Shown in pieces: positions 16,133 to 27,152 of a stretch of 64,000 nucleotides of DNA. The notes under the pieces are model-generated. The model made no database searches and had not been told where the DNA came from. It saw only the letters and a program-made list of their open reading frames with translations. The position numbers and the translations under genes were made by a program. The first letter of the stretch is position 1. Each line of letters starts with the position of its first letter. The stretch lies in the NCBI GenBank assembly GCA_021730945.1, contig JAKFYH010000012.1, positions 1 through 64,000 on the forward strand, given 5' to 3'. This DNA is from Acidobacteriota bacterium (lineage in GTDB: Bacteria > Acidobacteriota > Vicinamibacteria > Vicinamibacterales > UBA2999).

Positions 16133-16155
16133 GCGGATGACGAGCGGCCGTCGCG
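16133..16155 (+). mobile_element. MITE-like element, copy 5 (right end only)
   Basis: GCGGATGACGAGCGGCCGTC matches the right terminus of the other copies, and the distance from it to the next start codon is like that in front of the paralogous gene at 14347. It is a remnant suggesting that gene and element were duplicated together. Confidence 0.5.
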
Positions 16156-16181
16156 AACATGCGGTAGCAGAGGGAGCGATC

Positions 16182-16607
16182 ATGAGAACAATCTTTTTAC
16201 TGGGGTTTGTGCTTTCGATGGTGTCTACATCCGCAGCCGCGCAGCAGTGTCTCCATGGCACCGGCGAAACAGCAGAGCAGACGGCGCGCCGGCGCGAGGC
16301 GCTCACCGCCACGCGCACCATCAACAACCTCCAGTTCAATCAACCCAACTCGCTCGCGCGGGTGTTCTTCACCCATGCGCAGCTGGCCGACTCGCCGTGG
16401 GCCGCGAGCATGCGCGCCAATCCGAACGAATTCTCGAAACGCATCTCGTTCAGCCCCGATGCGGAAATTCTGCCCGGCTGGAAGCTGACGCTGGATGTCA
16501 CGTCTGGTGGTTATTGGTTCGCCATCAAAGACACCACCGATCCGTGCGGGTTCGCCTACATCAGCAATCATTCGGGGCTGATCTATACGGCCGAGCCAAT
16601 TCGCTGA
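16182..16607 (+). CDS. small secreted protein, duplicated copy B
   Basis: A 141-residue paralogue of the protein at 14347, with signal peptide MRTIFLLGFVLSMVSTSAAA, both conserved cysteines and the same length. Most changes are conservative and spread out, so both copies look to be under selection. AGGGAGCG precedes the ATG. As with the other copy, a MITE right end sits just upstream. Function unknown. Confidence 0.75.
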   Translation: MRTIFLLGFVLSMVSTSAAAQQCLHGTGETAEQTARRREALTATRTINNLQFNQPNSLARVFFTHAQLADSPWAASMRANPNEFSKRISFSPDAEILPGWKLTLDVTSGGYWFAIKDTTDPCGFAYISNHSGLIYTAEPIR

Positions 16608-16616
16608 TCGTTCTGG

Positions 16617-16637
16617 CCGCCCATAAAGGACGGCCTT
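16617..16637. repeat. short hairpin repeat
   Basis: GGCCGCCCATAAAGGACGGC folds into a short stem with an ATAA loop, 10 nt after a stop codon. A related sequence in inverted form (CCCTTTATGGGCGGCC) occurs at 13087-13102. It might act as a weak terminator, but there is no U-run. Confidence 0.4.
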
Positions 16638-16663
16638 ACCGAGGTCGCGATAGAATCCGCCGC

Positions 16664-17125
16664 ATGTCGTCGAAAACCTTCAAGGCCAAGATCGTTCGCG
16701 AAGGCTCGGCGTGTTTCATCCCGCTGACCTTCGATCCGAAGGCGGTGTTCGGCAAGGCGCGGGCGCCGGTCAAGGTCACCCTTAACGGCTACACCTACCG
16801 CAGCACCATCTTCGTCATGGGCGGGCCAGCGTTCGTGCCACTGCGGAAGAGTCATCGCGAGGCGGCCGGACTCGAGGGCGGCGAAACCCTCGACGTGCGC
16901 CTGACTCTCGACACCGAGAAGCGCGAAGTCACGCCGCCCCCAGACTTGGTGCGAGCGCTAAAGGCAGAACCAGGGGCGTCAGCTCGCTGGCAAGCGCTCA
17001 GCTACACCCATCAACGTGAATACGTGGAAGCGATCGAAGACGCCAAAAAGCCGGAGACGCGGGCTCGCCGCATTGCCGGCGCCATCAACATGCTTCAAGG
17101 CGCAGCCAAGAAGCGTAAGGCATGA
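16664..17125 (+). CDS. DUF1905 / YdeI-type OmpD-associated protein
   Basis: A 153-residue cytoplasmic protein. The N-terminal DUF1905 beta-barrel (FKAKIVREGSACFIPLTFDP, RAPVKVTLNGYTYRSTIFV, FVPLRKSHREAAGLEGGETLDVRL) is followed by a YdeI/OmpD-associated helical domain with the diagnostic W-x-L-S-Y-THQREYVEAIEDAKKPETRARRI. The role is unknown. The start lacks a Shine-Dalgarno but TAGAAT is 7 nt upstream, so the transcript is probably leaderless. It overlaps the next gene by ATGA. Confidence 0.88.
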   Translation: MSSKTFKAKIVREGSACFIPLTFDPKAVFGKARAPVKVTLNGYTYRSTIFVMGGPAFVPLRKSHREAAGLEGGETLDVRLTLDTEKREVTPPPDLVRALKAEPGASARWQALSYTHQREYVEAIEDAKKPETRARRIAGAINMLQGAAKKRKA

Positions 17126-18135
17126 AACGACGAATCGTATTGCTCACGGCCGTGCTGGTGAGCGTGTCGTGGGTGACGGCGGCGCAAGTGCCCGCCCCGG
17201 GTTTGGAGGCCGCCGCCAAGTCAGCGTCGGCGTTGCCGCGGCTGCGGAGCCTGCTCGTCAGTCATCGCGGCGAGCTGGTGCTGGAGCGCTACTTCGGCGG
17301 GGCGCGGGCGGCGCAGGCGGCCAACATCAAGTCGGCGTCGAAGAGCATCATTTCGGCACTGGTCGGCATTGCCGTGTCGCGCGGGATCATTGCGTCGATC
17401 GATCAACCGATCGCCACCTACTTCCCGGAACTGGCGAAGGATCCCGAGGCGCGCAAGCGCGCGATCACGGTTGAGGATCTGTTGACCATGCGGTCGGGGC
17501 TGGCCTCGACCAGCGGGCGCGGCTATGGCGCCTGGGTGCAGAGTGCCAACTGGGTGCGCTATGCGCTCACCCGGCCGCTGATCGATCCGCCGGGCACGCG
17601 CGTGGAGTACAGCACCGGGACCACGCACCTGCTGTCGGCCATCCTGACCAAGGCTGCCAAGGTCAGCACCTGGCAGTTCGCGCAGGACGCGCTGGCCCGG
17701 CCGCTCGGGTTCTCGCTGCCGCGCTGGCTGCAAGATCCGCAGGGGGTCTACTTCGGCGGCAACGAGATGTCGATGACGCCGCGGCAGATGGTGCGCTTTG
17801 GCGAGCTGTACTTGAACGACGGACGCGCCGGCGGCGTGCAGGTGTTGCCGCGGGAGTGGATCGCGCAGACACAGGTGCCGAGAGGCAAGTCACGCTGGGG
17901 CAGCGACCGCGAATACGGTTACGGGTTCTGGATTCGTGACTTCGCCGGCCACCCAAGCTATTACGCCTGGGGCTACGGCGGCCAGTTCATCTTCATCGTC
18001 CCCGGGCTGGAGCTGGTGGTGGTGACGACCTCGCGGTCGGACGTGAGCACCGAGCGGCGCGACCACCTGGGAGCCATCTACGACTTAGTCGAGCAACAGA
18101 TCATCCCAGCCCTCGGGCCGCGCCTTGGGTTATGA
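17122..18135 (+). CDS. secreted serine hydrolase, beta-lactamase/class C PBP-like
   Basis: A 337-residue exported hydrolase with a signal peptide (MKRRIVLLTAVLVSVSWVTAA). The active-site SxxK is SASK near residue 71 (NIKSASKSIISALVG). The second motif is YST (RVEYSTGTTHLLSAIL) in place of the usual YxN, and the third-motif region is YAWGYGGQFIFIVPG. The family includes esterases, peptidases and beta-lactamases, and sequence does not decide among them. The ATG overlaps the stop of the DUF1905 gene (ATGA), so the two are coupled. Confidence 0.87.
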   Translation: MKRRIVLLTAVLVSVSWVTAAQVPAPGLEAAAKSASALPRLRSLLVSHRGELVLERYFGGARAAQAANIKSASKSIISALVGIAVSRGIIASIDQPIATYFPELAKDPEARKRAITVEDLLTMRSGLASTSGRGYGAWVQSANWVRYALTRPLIDPPGTRVEYSTGTTHLLSAILTKAAKVSTWQFAQDALARPLGFSLPRWLQDPQGVYFGGNEMSMTPRQMVRFGELYLNDGRAGGVQVLPREWIAQTQVPRGKSRWGSDREYGYGFWIRDFAGHPSYYAWGYGGQFIFIVPGLELVVVTTSRSDVSTERRDHLGAIYDLVEQQIIPALGPRLGL

Positions 18136-18146
18136 TGGTGAGTCCT

Positions 18147-18223
18147 GCGCCCATAGCTCAATTGGATAGAGCGTTGGTCTCCGAAGCCAAAGGTTGTAAG
18201 TTCAAGTCTTACTGGGCGCACCA
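18147..18223 (+). tRNA. tRNA-Arg (anticodon CCG)
   Basis: A full cloverleaf: acceptor GCGCCCA/TGGGCGC, D arm GCTC...GAGC, anticodon stem TTGGT/GCCAA with loop CTCCGAA (anticodon CCG, codon CGG), and T arm around GTTCAAGTC. CCA is encoded. A -10-like TATGAT (18131-18136) overlaps the stop of the serine hydrolase gene. Confidence 0.95.
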
Positions 18224-18345
18224 TTCGACTCGATGGCAAGTCGCGTCGCGACCCGCCATCTCGCTCATGGCAGGCCCCGAATCTCGCTCATCGCCGGCCC
18301 CGACGTGCTCATGGCCGTCCCCGCCCCCTCACTTTCGTTCCCCGC

Positions 18346-20631
<2,286 letters not shown>

Positions 20632-20639
20632 GTCGAATA

Positions 20640-20657
20640 AAGAATAGCGTTATTCTT
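20640..20657. promoter_or_regulatory. palindromic divergent promoter between pgi fusion and tal
   Basis: AAGAATAGCGTTATTCTT is an 18-nt palindrome (16 of 18 positions) filling most of the 32-nt gap between two divergent start codons. Each half contains TATTCT on one strand, a plausible -10 box 7 nt from tal and 9 nt from pgi. Neither gene has a Shine-Dalgarno. Confidence 0.55.
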
Positions 20658-20663
20658 CTTGGT

Positions 20664-21638
20664 ATGACATTGCTTGAGTCCTTGAAGCGGGTGACCACGG
20701 TGGTGGCCGATACGGGCGACATCGAGGCCATGCGCCAGTTCCGGCCTCAGGACGCCACCACCAATCCTTCACTCTTGCTGAAGGCCGCGCAGCAGCCGGC
20801 CTACCGTCCGCTCGTCGATGCGGCGCTCGGGGCGGCCGACCGGACCGGGCTCGCCGGCGCCGGGCGCACCGAGGCGTTCATGGATCGCCTGGCGGTCAAC
20901 TTCGGCCTGGAGATCCTGAAGATTGTGCCCGGCCGGGTGTCGACCGAGGTCGATGCGCGGCTGAGCTTCGATACCGCCGGCACGGTGGCCAAGGCGCGGG
21001 AACTGATCGGCCTGTACGAGCAGGCCGGCATCGCCCGCGAGCGCATCCTGATCAAAGTGGGCAGCACCTGGGAAGGCATTCGCGCCGCGGCCACGCTCGA
21101 GCGGGAAGGCATCCACTGCAACCTGACGCTGCTTTTCAGCTTCGCGCAGGCGGTGGCGTGCGCCGAGGCCGGCGTCACCTTGATTTCGCCCTTTGTCGGC
21201 CGCATCTATGACTACTACCGCAAGGAGCGCGGCGCCGAGATTGAGGCCGACCAGGATCCTGGCGTGCAGTCGGTCACCCGCATCTACCACTACTACAAGA
21301 AGTTCGGCTACCAGACCCAGGTCATGGGCGCCAGCTTCCGCAAGGTCGAGCAGATCACGGGTCTCGCCGGCTGCGACTTGCTGACCATCAGCCCCGACCT
21401 GCTCGAGACGCTCCAGGCCACTACCGGCGAGATCACGCCGCGCCTGACCCCGGACGCGGCCCGCGCCTCGGCCGAAGAGCGCATCACGCTGGACGAGCCG
21501 CGTTACCGCTTCCTGCACAACCAGGACGCGATGGCGGTGGAGAAACTGTCGGACGGCATCCGCCGCTTCTACGACGATGGCCGCAAGCTGGAGCAGTGGG
21601 CGTTGTCGCAGGTGTCTGATTCGATTGCCCGGAGTTAG
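20664..21638 (+). CDS. tal: transaldolase
   Basis: A 324-residue cytoplasmic enzyme of the non-oxidative pentose phosphate pathway that moves a dihydroxyacetone unit from sedoheptulose 7-phosphate to glyceraldehyde 3-phosphate. Motifs of the TalB class are intact: [24 protein letters not shown], and the Schiff-base lysine Lys131 in [12 protein letters not shown], followed by [12 protein letters not shown] and ISPFVGRI. Length matches TalB. The start has no ribosome-binding site; TATTCT lies 7 nt upstream. The divergent kinase-isomerase fusion feeds the same hexose-phosphate pool. Confidence 0.95.
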   Translation: MTLLESLKRVTTVVADTGDIEAMRQFRPQDATTNPSLLLKAAQQPAYRPLVDAALGAADRTGLAGAGRTEAFMDRLAVNFGLEILKIVPGRVSTEVDARLSFDTAGTVAKARELIGLYEQAGIARERILIKVGSTWEGIRAAATLEREGIHCNLTLLFSFAQAVACAEAGVTLISPFVGRIYDYYRKERGAEIEADQDPGVQSVTRIYHYYKKFGYQTQVMGASFRKVEQITGLAGCDLLTISPDLLETLQATTGEITPRLTPDAARASAEERITLDEPRYRFLHNQDAMAVEKLSDGIRRFYDDGRKLEQWALSQVSDSIARS

Positions 21639-21647
21639 GAGGGGACC

Positions 21648-22151
21648 GTGTCAGGCCCCGTGAACCTCCCGGCCGGCTCGCCGCTGAACGATCTCGGCGG
21701 CGCCCCCACCCTGGTCGTCTTGCTGCGATCGTTTGGGTGCACGTTCTGCCGCGAGGCGATGGCGGATGTCGCCGCGATCCTGCCGCAATTGACGGCCGCC
21801 GGCGCCCGGGTGGCGTTCGTCCATGGCGGGTCGCCGGCCGAGGCGGAACCCTGGTTCGCCAAGTACCGCCTGGCCGACGCCGTCCAGATCAGCGATCCCG
21901 GCCTGGACCACTATCGCGCCTTCGCGCTGGGACGAACCGGCGTCGAGGCCCTGGTGGATCCGGTGGTGTGGGCGCGCGGCGCGGTGTGCGCGCTCTCGCA
22001 TGGGTTCGGCTCGCAACCGGCGGCGTTGATGCGGCAACTGCCCGGGGTGTTCGTGCTGAAGCGGGGTGAAGTGGTGGCCGAATACCGGCACCGCTCGCCG
22101 GCCGACCGGCCCGACTACCTGAAACTCATCGGCAAGGCGTTACCGGATTAG
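21648..22151 (+). CDS. AhpC/TSA-like thiol peroxidase-type protein
   Basis: A 167-residue cytoplasmic thioredoxin-fold protein of the AhpC/TSA-like group. The redox motif is CTFCREA (FGCTFCREAMADVAAIL, Cys about 30 and 33), followed by VAFVHGGSPAEAEPWF and a C-terminal GVFVLKRGEVVAEYRHRSPADRP. It starts at GTG with AGGAGGGG ahead and lies 9 nt after tal, so it probably shares the tal transcript. A role in peroxide reduction is inferred from the fold. Confidence 0.82.
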   Translation: MSGPVNLPAGSPLNDLGGAPTLVVLLRSFGCTFCREAMADVAAILPQLTAAGARVAFVHGGSPAEAEPWFAKYRLADAVQISDPGLDHYRAFALGRTGVEALVDPVVWARGAVCALSHGFGSQPAALMRQLPGVFVLKRGEVVAEYRHRSPADRPDYLKLIGKALPD

Positions 22152-22194
22152 AATACGCAGTGTGTTCCATGCACGTTCCTTCCCTGGAGGCTCC

Positions 22195-24345
22195 ATGACG
22201 GCTCGCCGTTTGGCGGTTTGCTCGACCCTGGCTTTCGCCCTGGCCAGCACGACCGCTGTGTTCGCCCAAGCACCCACCACCCCGCAACAGCCCAAGCCTG
22301 AGGAGAAGCCGGTCTACGAAGAGCAGGTGGTCGTCACCGCTTCGAAGGTCGAGCAGCAGCTCGTCAACGCGCCGGCCACCGTCTCGGTGGTGACCGCCGA
22401 CGTGATTGCCTCGACGCCGGCCACCAACTACGCCGAGCTGTTTCGATCCGTGCCCGGCGTCAATTTGTCGCAGACCTCGGCACGCGACTTCAACATCACC
22501 ATGCGGGGGGCGACCTCGACGCTGGCGACCTCGACGCTGGCGCTACTGGATGGCCGCAGCCTCTATCTCGACTTCTTCGGCTTCGTGGCCTGGGACCTGC
22601 TGCCGGTCAATCCGAACGAGTTGAAGCAGATCGAAGTGATCCGCGGCCCGGCCTCGGCGGTGTGGGGCGCCAACGCCATGAACGGCGTGGTCAACTTCAT
22701 CTCCAAGACGCCGCGCGAGCTGAACGGCAACAGCGCCACCTTCACCTTCGGCTCGTTCGACCGCACGGCCAAGAACGGCGAAAAGCTCGACGCCGGCACC
22801 ATGTTCGGGATGAACGGCACGCACGCCCGCGCGGTGAATGATCGCTGGGCGTACAAGATTTCGGCCGGTGGCTACACCGCCGATCCGTTCCCGCGGCCGA
22901 CCGGCGCCATCCCCAACGGCAGCGGCACGCAGTACCCGTCGTTCGCCAACCAGGGCACGACGCAGCCCAAGGTGGACGGCCGGGTCGACTACGACGCGGC
23001 CGACGGGCAGTCCAAGGTGGTCTTCGCCGGCGGCTACTCGGGCACCGACGGCATCATCCACACCGGCATCGGCCCGTTTGACATGACCGGCGTCGCCGTG
23101 ACCTACGGCACCATGCGCTACACGCGCAACGCCTTCAAGTTCAACTTCTTCACCAACATGTTGAACGGCGACGCCTCGGGCCTGCTGGCCATTGGCGTCG
23201 ATGGCAAGCCGATCCTCTTCAAGTTCGACACCAAGACCTACGACTTCGAGGTCGGCAACATCAACACCTTCGGCGGCCGCCACGTGGTCAGCTACGGCGG
23301 CAACGTCCGCTTCAACATGTTCGATCTGTCGATTGCGCCGCGCGGCGACAACCGCACGGAAATGGGCGGCTACGTGCAGGATGAAATCTTCCTGAACAAC
23401 TACCTGCGCTTCAGCTTCGGCGCCCGCGTCGACAAGTACGGCAACATCGACGACCCGGTGTTCTCGCCGCGCGTCGCCGTGATCCTGAAGCCGGCGGCCG
23501 ACCACGCGGTGCGCGTCTCGTTCAACAAGGCGTTCCGCTCGCCGTCGCTGATCAACAACTACCTCGAGACGCGGATCATCAACCAGTTGAACCTCGGCGC
23601 GATCAACCCGGCGCTCAACGGCGTGATCTATAACTTCCCGGTGGCGGCCAACGGCAACGAGTCGCTGACCGAGGAGTCGACCGAGTCGTTCGAGGTGGCC
23701 TACACCGGCGTGATTGCCAACCGGGCCACGGTGTCGGCCTCGGTCTACTTCACCACCAACAAGGACGAGATCTTCTTCACCCAGGTGGGCCGCTACCGCG
23801 CCACCGGTCCGCCCCCCGGGTGGCCGCTGCCCGCAGTGGTCCTCGAAGTGCTGCCGCCCGCGTGCGTGACCGCGACCTGCATCAGCGGCGGCCTGCCGTC
23901 GGAGTTCAGTTATCGCAACCTGGGCACGGTCAAGAACAAGGGCTTCGAGCTTGGCATCGACGGCGCCGTCAACCAGGCGTTGAACCTGTTTGCCAACTAC
24001 TCCTACCAGGCCGAACCCGACCCCGACTTCGCGCTGTCGGAAGTCAACCTGCCGCCGCAGAACCGCTTCAACGCCGGGTTGAGCTTCAGCGAGGGCCGCT
24101 TCCTGGGCAACGTCTCGTTGAGCTACGTCGACGCCGCGTATTGGCAGGATGTGCTCGACTCCCGCTTCTCCGGGCCCACCGAGGCCTACACGCAGATCAA
24201 CGGCGCCTTCGGCGTGAAGTTTGCGCGGGAAAAGATCACCGCCACCATCAAGGGGATCAACCTGACCAACCAGGACATCCAGTCGCACGTGTTCGGCGAC
24301 ATCCTCAAGCGTCAGGTGCTCGGCGAGCTGCGTTTCGCGTTCTAG
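22195..24345 (+). CDS. TonB-dependent receptor
   Basis: A 716-residue outer-membrane receptor. The signal peptide (MTARRLAVCSTLAFALASTTAVFA) precedes a TonB box-like EEQVVVTASK at about residue 45, a plug domain (NAPATVSVVTADVI, YAELFRSVPGVNLSQTSARDFNITMRG, IEVIRGPASAVWGANAMNGVVNFISK), and a 22-strand-type barrel ending in the strand VLGELRFAF with C-terminal Phe. The start has GGAGG 4 nt upstream. The ligand is unknown; no siderophore or cobalamin genes or riboswitch are adjacent. Confidence 0.93.
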   Translation: MTARRLAVCSTLAFALASTTAVFAQAPTTPQQPKPEEKPVYEEQVVVTASKVEQQLVNAPATVSVVTADVIASTPATNYAELFRSVPGVNLSQTSARDFNITMRGATSTLATSTLALLDGRSLYLDFFGFVAWDLLPVNPNELKQIEVIRGPASAVWGANAMNGVVNFISKTPRELNGNSATFTFGSFDRTAKNGEKLDAGTMFGMNGTHARAVNDRWAYKISAGGYTADPFPRPTGAIPNGSGTQYPSFANQGTTQPKVDGRVDYDAADGQSKVVFAGGYSGTDGIIHTGIGPFDMTGVAVTYGTMRYTRNAFKFNFFTNMLNGDASGLLAIGVDGKPILFKFDTKTYDFEVGNINTFGGRHVVSYGGNVRFNMFDLSIAPRGDNRTEMGGYVQDEIFLNNYLRFSFGARVDKYGNIDDPVFSPRVAVILKPAADHAVRVSFNKAFRSPSLINNYLETRIINQLNLGAINPALNGVIYNFPVAANGNESLTEESTESFEVAYTGVIANRATVSASVYFTTNKDEIFFTQVGRYRATGPPPGWPLPAVVLEVLPPACVTATCISGGLPSEFSYRNLGTVKNKGFELGIDGAVNQALNLFANYSYQAEPDPDFALSEVNLPPQNRFNAGLSFSEGRFLGNVSLSYVDAAYWQDVLDSRFSGPTEAYTQINGAFGVKFAREKITATIKGINLTNQDIQSHVFGDILKRQVLGELRFAF

Positions 24346-24390
24346 GGCCGCAGATGACGGGCCGCAGATGACACCGATAACGCAGATGCT

Positions 24391-24987
24391 CTAAGTGCCA
24401 GGAGGGCGGCGCTTCAGGGCCGCCCGCTCCAAGTCGTCCGGCGTATTGCAGCTGAGGAAGCTCACCAGATCCGGGTCGATGTCGCGAAATACCGCGGCAT
24501 CGACCCGTTTCGTTTCTACCCGATCCAGCAGCGCCATCACGCGCCGTTCGCCCGCGGCCAGCAGGTCTTGGGCCACCCGGGCGACGCCGGCCCGATAAAC
24601 CGCGCACAGCGGGCTGGGGCGGCCGTCGATCACGGCGACGCAGATGTCATGATCGCCCCGCAACTCCATCAACCGCTGCAGGACGAGCGGACTGGCCAGT
24701 GGCATGTCGCAGGCCAGCACCAGGTTGACGTCACCAGGCGAGGCGGCCAGGCCGGCGGCGAGGCCGGCCAGCGGCCCCAGGCCTTCAACCGGATCGTGGA
24801 TGACGCGGACGGCCAGCCCCGACACGTCCTGATCCGCCCGGCCGACCACGATCACGTCGCCAGTCAATGCCTGGAGCACGCGGACGGCGCGAGCGCGCAG
24901 GGTCTCGCCGGCGAAGAGCAGCGCCGCCTTGTCCTGTCCCATTCGCGTCGAGCGGCCGCCGCACAGCACGATGCCGGTGATGCTCAC
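24391..24987 (-). CDS. mobA: molybdenum cofactor guanylyltransferase
   Basis: A 198-residue cytoplasmic enzyme that transfers GMP to molybdopterin. The nucleotide-binding start GIVLCGGRSTRMGQDKAAL, the middle motif LACDMPLASP and the sugar-nucleotidyltransferase fold are clear. The GTG start overlaps the stop of the upstream ligD gene (GTGA), so the two are coupled although unrelated in function. It ends 46 nt from the convergent TonB receptor gene; that gap contains two copies of GGGCCGCAGATGAC. Confidence 0.87.
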   Translation of the reverse strand: MSITGIVLCGGRSTRMGQDKAALLFAGETLRARAVRVLQALTGDVIVVGRADQDVSGLAVRVIHDPVEGLGPLAGLAAGLAASPGDVNLVLACDMPLASPLVLQRLMELRGDHDICVAVIDGRPSPLCAVYRAGVARVAQDLLAAGERRVMALLDRVETKRVDAAVFRDIDPDLVSFLSCNTPDDLERAALKRRPPGT

Positions 24988-27059
24988 TTGCTCAACTTGT
25001 CGATGGCCGCCAGCAGGTCGGCGCCGGTGTGGGTGAGCAGCGGCGTCCACAGATCGCCCTTCTGTTGCAGTCGCGCCGCGATGGTGTCGATGGTGAAGTC
25101 CTGCGGCGCCGGCGCGTCGTGCACTTCCGTCCAGGTCAGCGGCGTGGACACGCCGGCAAAGGCGCTGGCGCGGGCACTATAGGCGCACGCCAGCGTCTTG
25201 CCCTGGATGTTCTGCAGGTAGTCGACGTAGATCGTCTTGTCTTTCCGCTTGCGCACCGTCCGCTCAACGGTCGCCACCGTGGGGTGCTTCATCGCCACCA
25301 TGGTCGCGATGATCTGGCAGAACAGCATGCCGGCCTGATAGGGCGTGCCCTTGGGGAGGGGAATGAAAATGTGCAGGCCCTCGGAGCCGGAGGTCTTGGG
25401 AAAACCGGGAACGTTGACGCGGTCGAGTTCGTCCTGCACCCACCGCGCCACGTCGAGGATCTGGGCGAAGGTGGCACCCGGCTGCGGGTCGAGATCGATG
25501 GCGACCTGATCGGCCGAAGCCAGGTCGGACATGGTCGAAAACCACGGGTCCATGGAAATCGATGCCAGTTGCGCCATGTACAGCAGCGTCTTCAGCGAGC
25601 CGCCAATCAACCGCGACGGCACGTCATCGTCCGGGAGTGTTTCGCTGCGGACGCCAGCCGGCGGAGTCTCCGGTGCGCGGTGCTGGTAGAAGTGCGGCGC
25701 GTCGACGCCGTTGGGCAGCCGCTTCATGACGAGCGGCCGATCGTGAATCACGGGGAGGATAGACGGCGCCACGCGCGCGTAGTGACGGATCAGGTCGCCC
25801 TTGGTGTGCTTGCCCTGCGGCCAGAACACCTTGTGGAGGTTGGTCACCTCCAGCGTGTCGCCGTCGGGCAGCAGCAACGTGCCGTTCTTGCGCGCCTTCT
25901 CGATCGCATCGAGTTGCTCGATCAGCGAGTCCACGCCCTTCGTGGTGACGGTCTCTATCGGCACCATTGGCACCATTGGCACCATTGGCACCATTGGCAC
26001 CAACCCCTTTGGCACCAACCCCCTTGGCACCGTAGGCACCGTACGCACCCTAGGCACCTTAACCATCCTGGCCGCCTTGTCGTCGCGCAGGCCGAGGTAG
26101 GAGGGATGACGCAGCCGTCCTTCGTCGGTCATCTCGGTGTAGCGGACCTGCGCCACCAGCAGCGGCTTGACCCAATGGACAGTGTCCTTGACCTTCGGCT
26201 TAACGGCGAACGGACAGGTCGGCGTCTCGATCCGCTTGAGCAGGCCCATCAGGCGCTCGAGCTCGGCGCCGGTGAAGCCGGTGCCGACGTCGCCGGCGTA
26301 CTCCAGCCCGCCGGACTCGCCTTTCGCGCCGAGGAGGAGCGCGCCGAAATGCAGGCGGGTGCCTTGCGGCGCGGTCCAGCCGCCGATCACGAACTCATCC
26401 TGCTTCTGCAGCTTCAGCTTCATCCACTCGGGGCTGCGCTTGCCGGCGCGGTAGGGTGCGCGGGCCAGCTTCACCAGCAGGCCTTCCCAGTCCTCCTGCA
26501 CCGCGCGGGCCATCAGGGCCTCGCCGCTGCCGGCGCTGTGTTCGATCAGGCGGATGGCGCTGGTCGGTTTGTGTTTCTTGAATAACGCTTCGAGCCTGGC
26601 GCGCCGCTCGGTGAGCGGCAGCGCGCGCAGATCGTCCTGATCGTGGCGCAGCAGGTCGAACACGATCAGCGCCGCCGGCTGTTGGTCGGCGGTGAGTTGG
26701 GCCTTGGTCGATCGGTAGCCGGGCACGCTGATGTTGATGCGGTGCTGCAGCCGCTGGAAGCCGGTGGGCCGGCCGCCGGCATCAAGCGCCGTCACCTCAC
26801 CGTCGAGCACGACGGCGCCTGGCAGCCGGCGCCCCCAGGCGCCAACGGCGGCGACAATCTCTGGAAACTGCGCGGTCTTCTCGTTGCCATTGCGCGACCA
26901 CAGCCGGACGCTCGCCGCCTTGGCCGCGCCCGGCACCACCTCGACGATCGCGCGGATGCCGTCGTACTTGGGTTCGTAGACAAACCCCGCCACCGTCAGC
27001 GAGGGCGGCTGCGCCGGCAGGGTCGCCAGCATGGGCCGCAGGTCCTTCGCGATGAACAT
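24984..27059 (-). CDS. ligD: ATP-dependent DNA ligase D (ligase + polymerase, no phosphoesterase)
   Basis: A 691-residue end-joining protein. The ligase domain (1-330) has the nucleotidyl lysine Lys31 in EPKYDGIRAIVE, VLDGEVTAL, EGLLVKL and KLKLQ motifs. The polymerase/primase domain (about 390-690) has HFYQHRAPETPPAG, the metal motif VAIDLDPQPG and SGSEGLHIFIPLP. The order (ligase then polymerase) and absence of a 3'-phosphoesterase domain are one known LigD layout. Residues 333-366 between domains are a repeat-encoded (MVP)n linker. Partner Ku is not in the window. Confidence 0.93.
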   Translation of the reverse strand: MFIAKDLRPMLATLPAQPPSLTVAGFVYEPKYDGIRAIVEVVPGAAKAASVRLWSRNGNEKTAQFPEIVAAVGAWGRRLPGAVVLDGEVTALDAGGRPTGFQRLQHRINISVPGYRSTKAQLTADQQPAALIVFDLLRHDQDDLRALPLTERRARLEALFKKHKPTSAIRLIEHSAGSGEALMARAVQEDWEGLLVKLARAPYRAGKRSPEWMKLKLQKQDEFVIGGWTAPQGTRLHFGALLLGAKGESGGLEYAGDVGTGFTGAELERLMGLLKRIETPTCPFAVKPKVKDTVHWVKPLLVAQVRYTEMTDEGRLRHPSYLGLRDDKAARMVKVPRVRTVPTVPRGLVPKGLVPMVPMVPMVPMVPIETVTTKGVDSLIEQLDAIEKARKNGTLLLPDGDTLEVTNLHKVFWPQGKHTKGDLIRHYARVAPSILPVIHDRPLVMKRLPNGVDAPHFYQHRAPETPPAGVRSETLPDDDVPSRLIGGSLKTLLYMAQLASISMDPWFSTMSDLASADQVAIDLDPQPGATFAQILDVARWVQDELDRVNVPGFPKTSGSEGLHIFIPLPKGTPYQAGMLFCQIIATMVAMKHPTVATVERTVRKRKDKTIYVDYLQNIQGKTLACAYSARASAFAGVSTPLTWTEVHDAPAPQDFTIDTIAARLQQKGDLWTPLLTHTGADLLAAIDKLSK
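25960..26060. repeat. GGCACCATT tandem repeat, 9-nt unit, inside ligD
   Basis: Five GGCACCATT-like units followed by GGCACCAAC, GGCACCGTA and related units keep the ligD frame and encode Met-Val-Pro / Leu-Val-Pro triplets. The core GGTGCC is shared with the intergenic 8-nt arrays. Confidence 0.85.
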
Positions 27060-27079
27060 CTCTCAGGGATGTTATCCCG

Positions 27080-27105
27080 GCCGTCGGGAGCCGGGAGCCG
27101 GGATC
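27080..27105. repeat. GGGAGCC short repeat
   Basis: CGGGAGCCGGGAGCCGGGA, a 7-nt unit repeat between divergent genes. A related run (GGGAGTCGGGAGCCGGGAGT) occurs at 7935-7954. Confidence 0.5.
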
Positions 27106-27152
27106 GCGTCGGATTCTGGTAATACCAGCGCCTTCTTCATTATCATCTGCCC

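Noticed and set aside
22152-22194. A riboswitch before the TonB receptor
   Set aside because: The gap is only 43 nt and shows no cobalamin or other conserved element.
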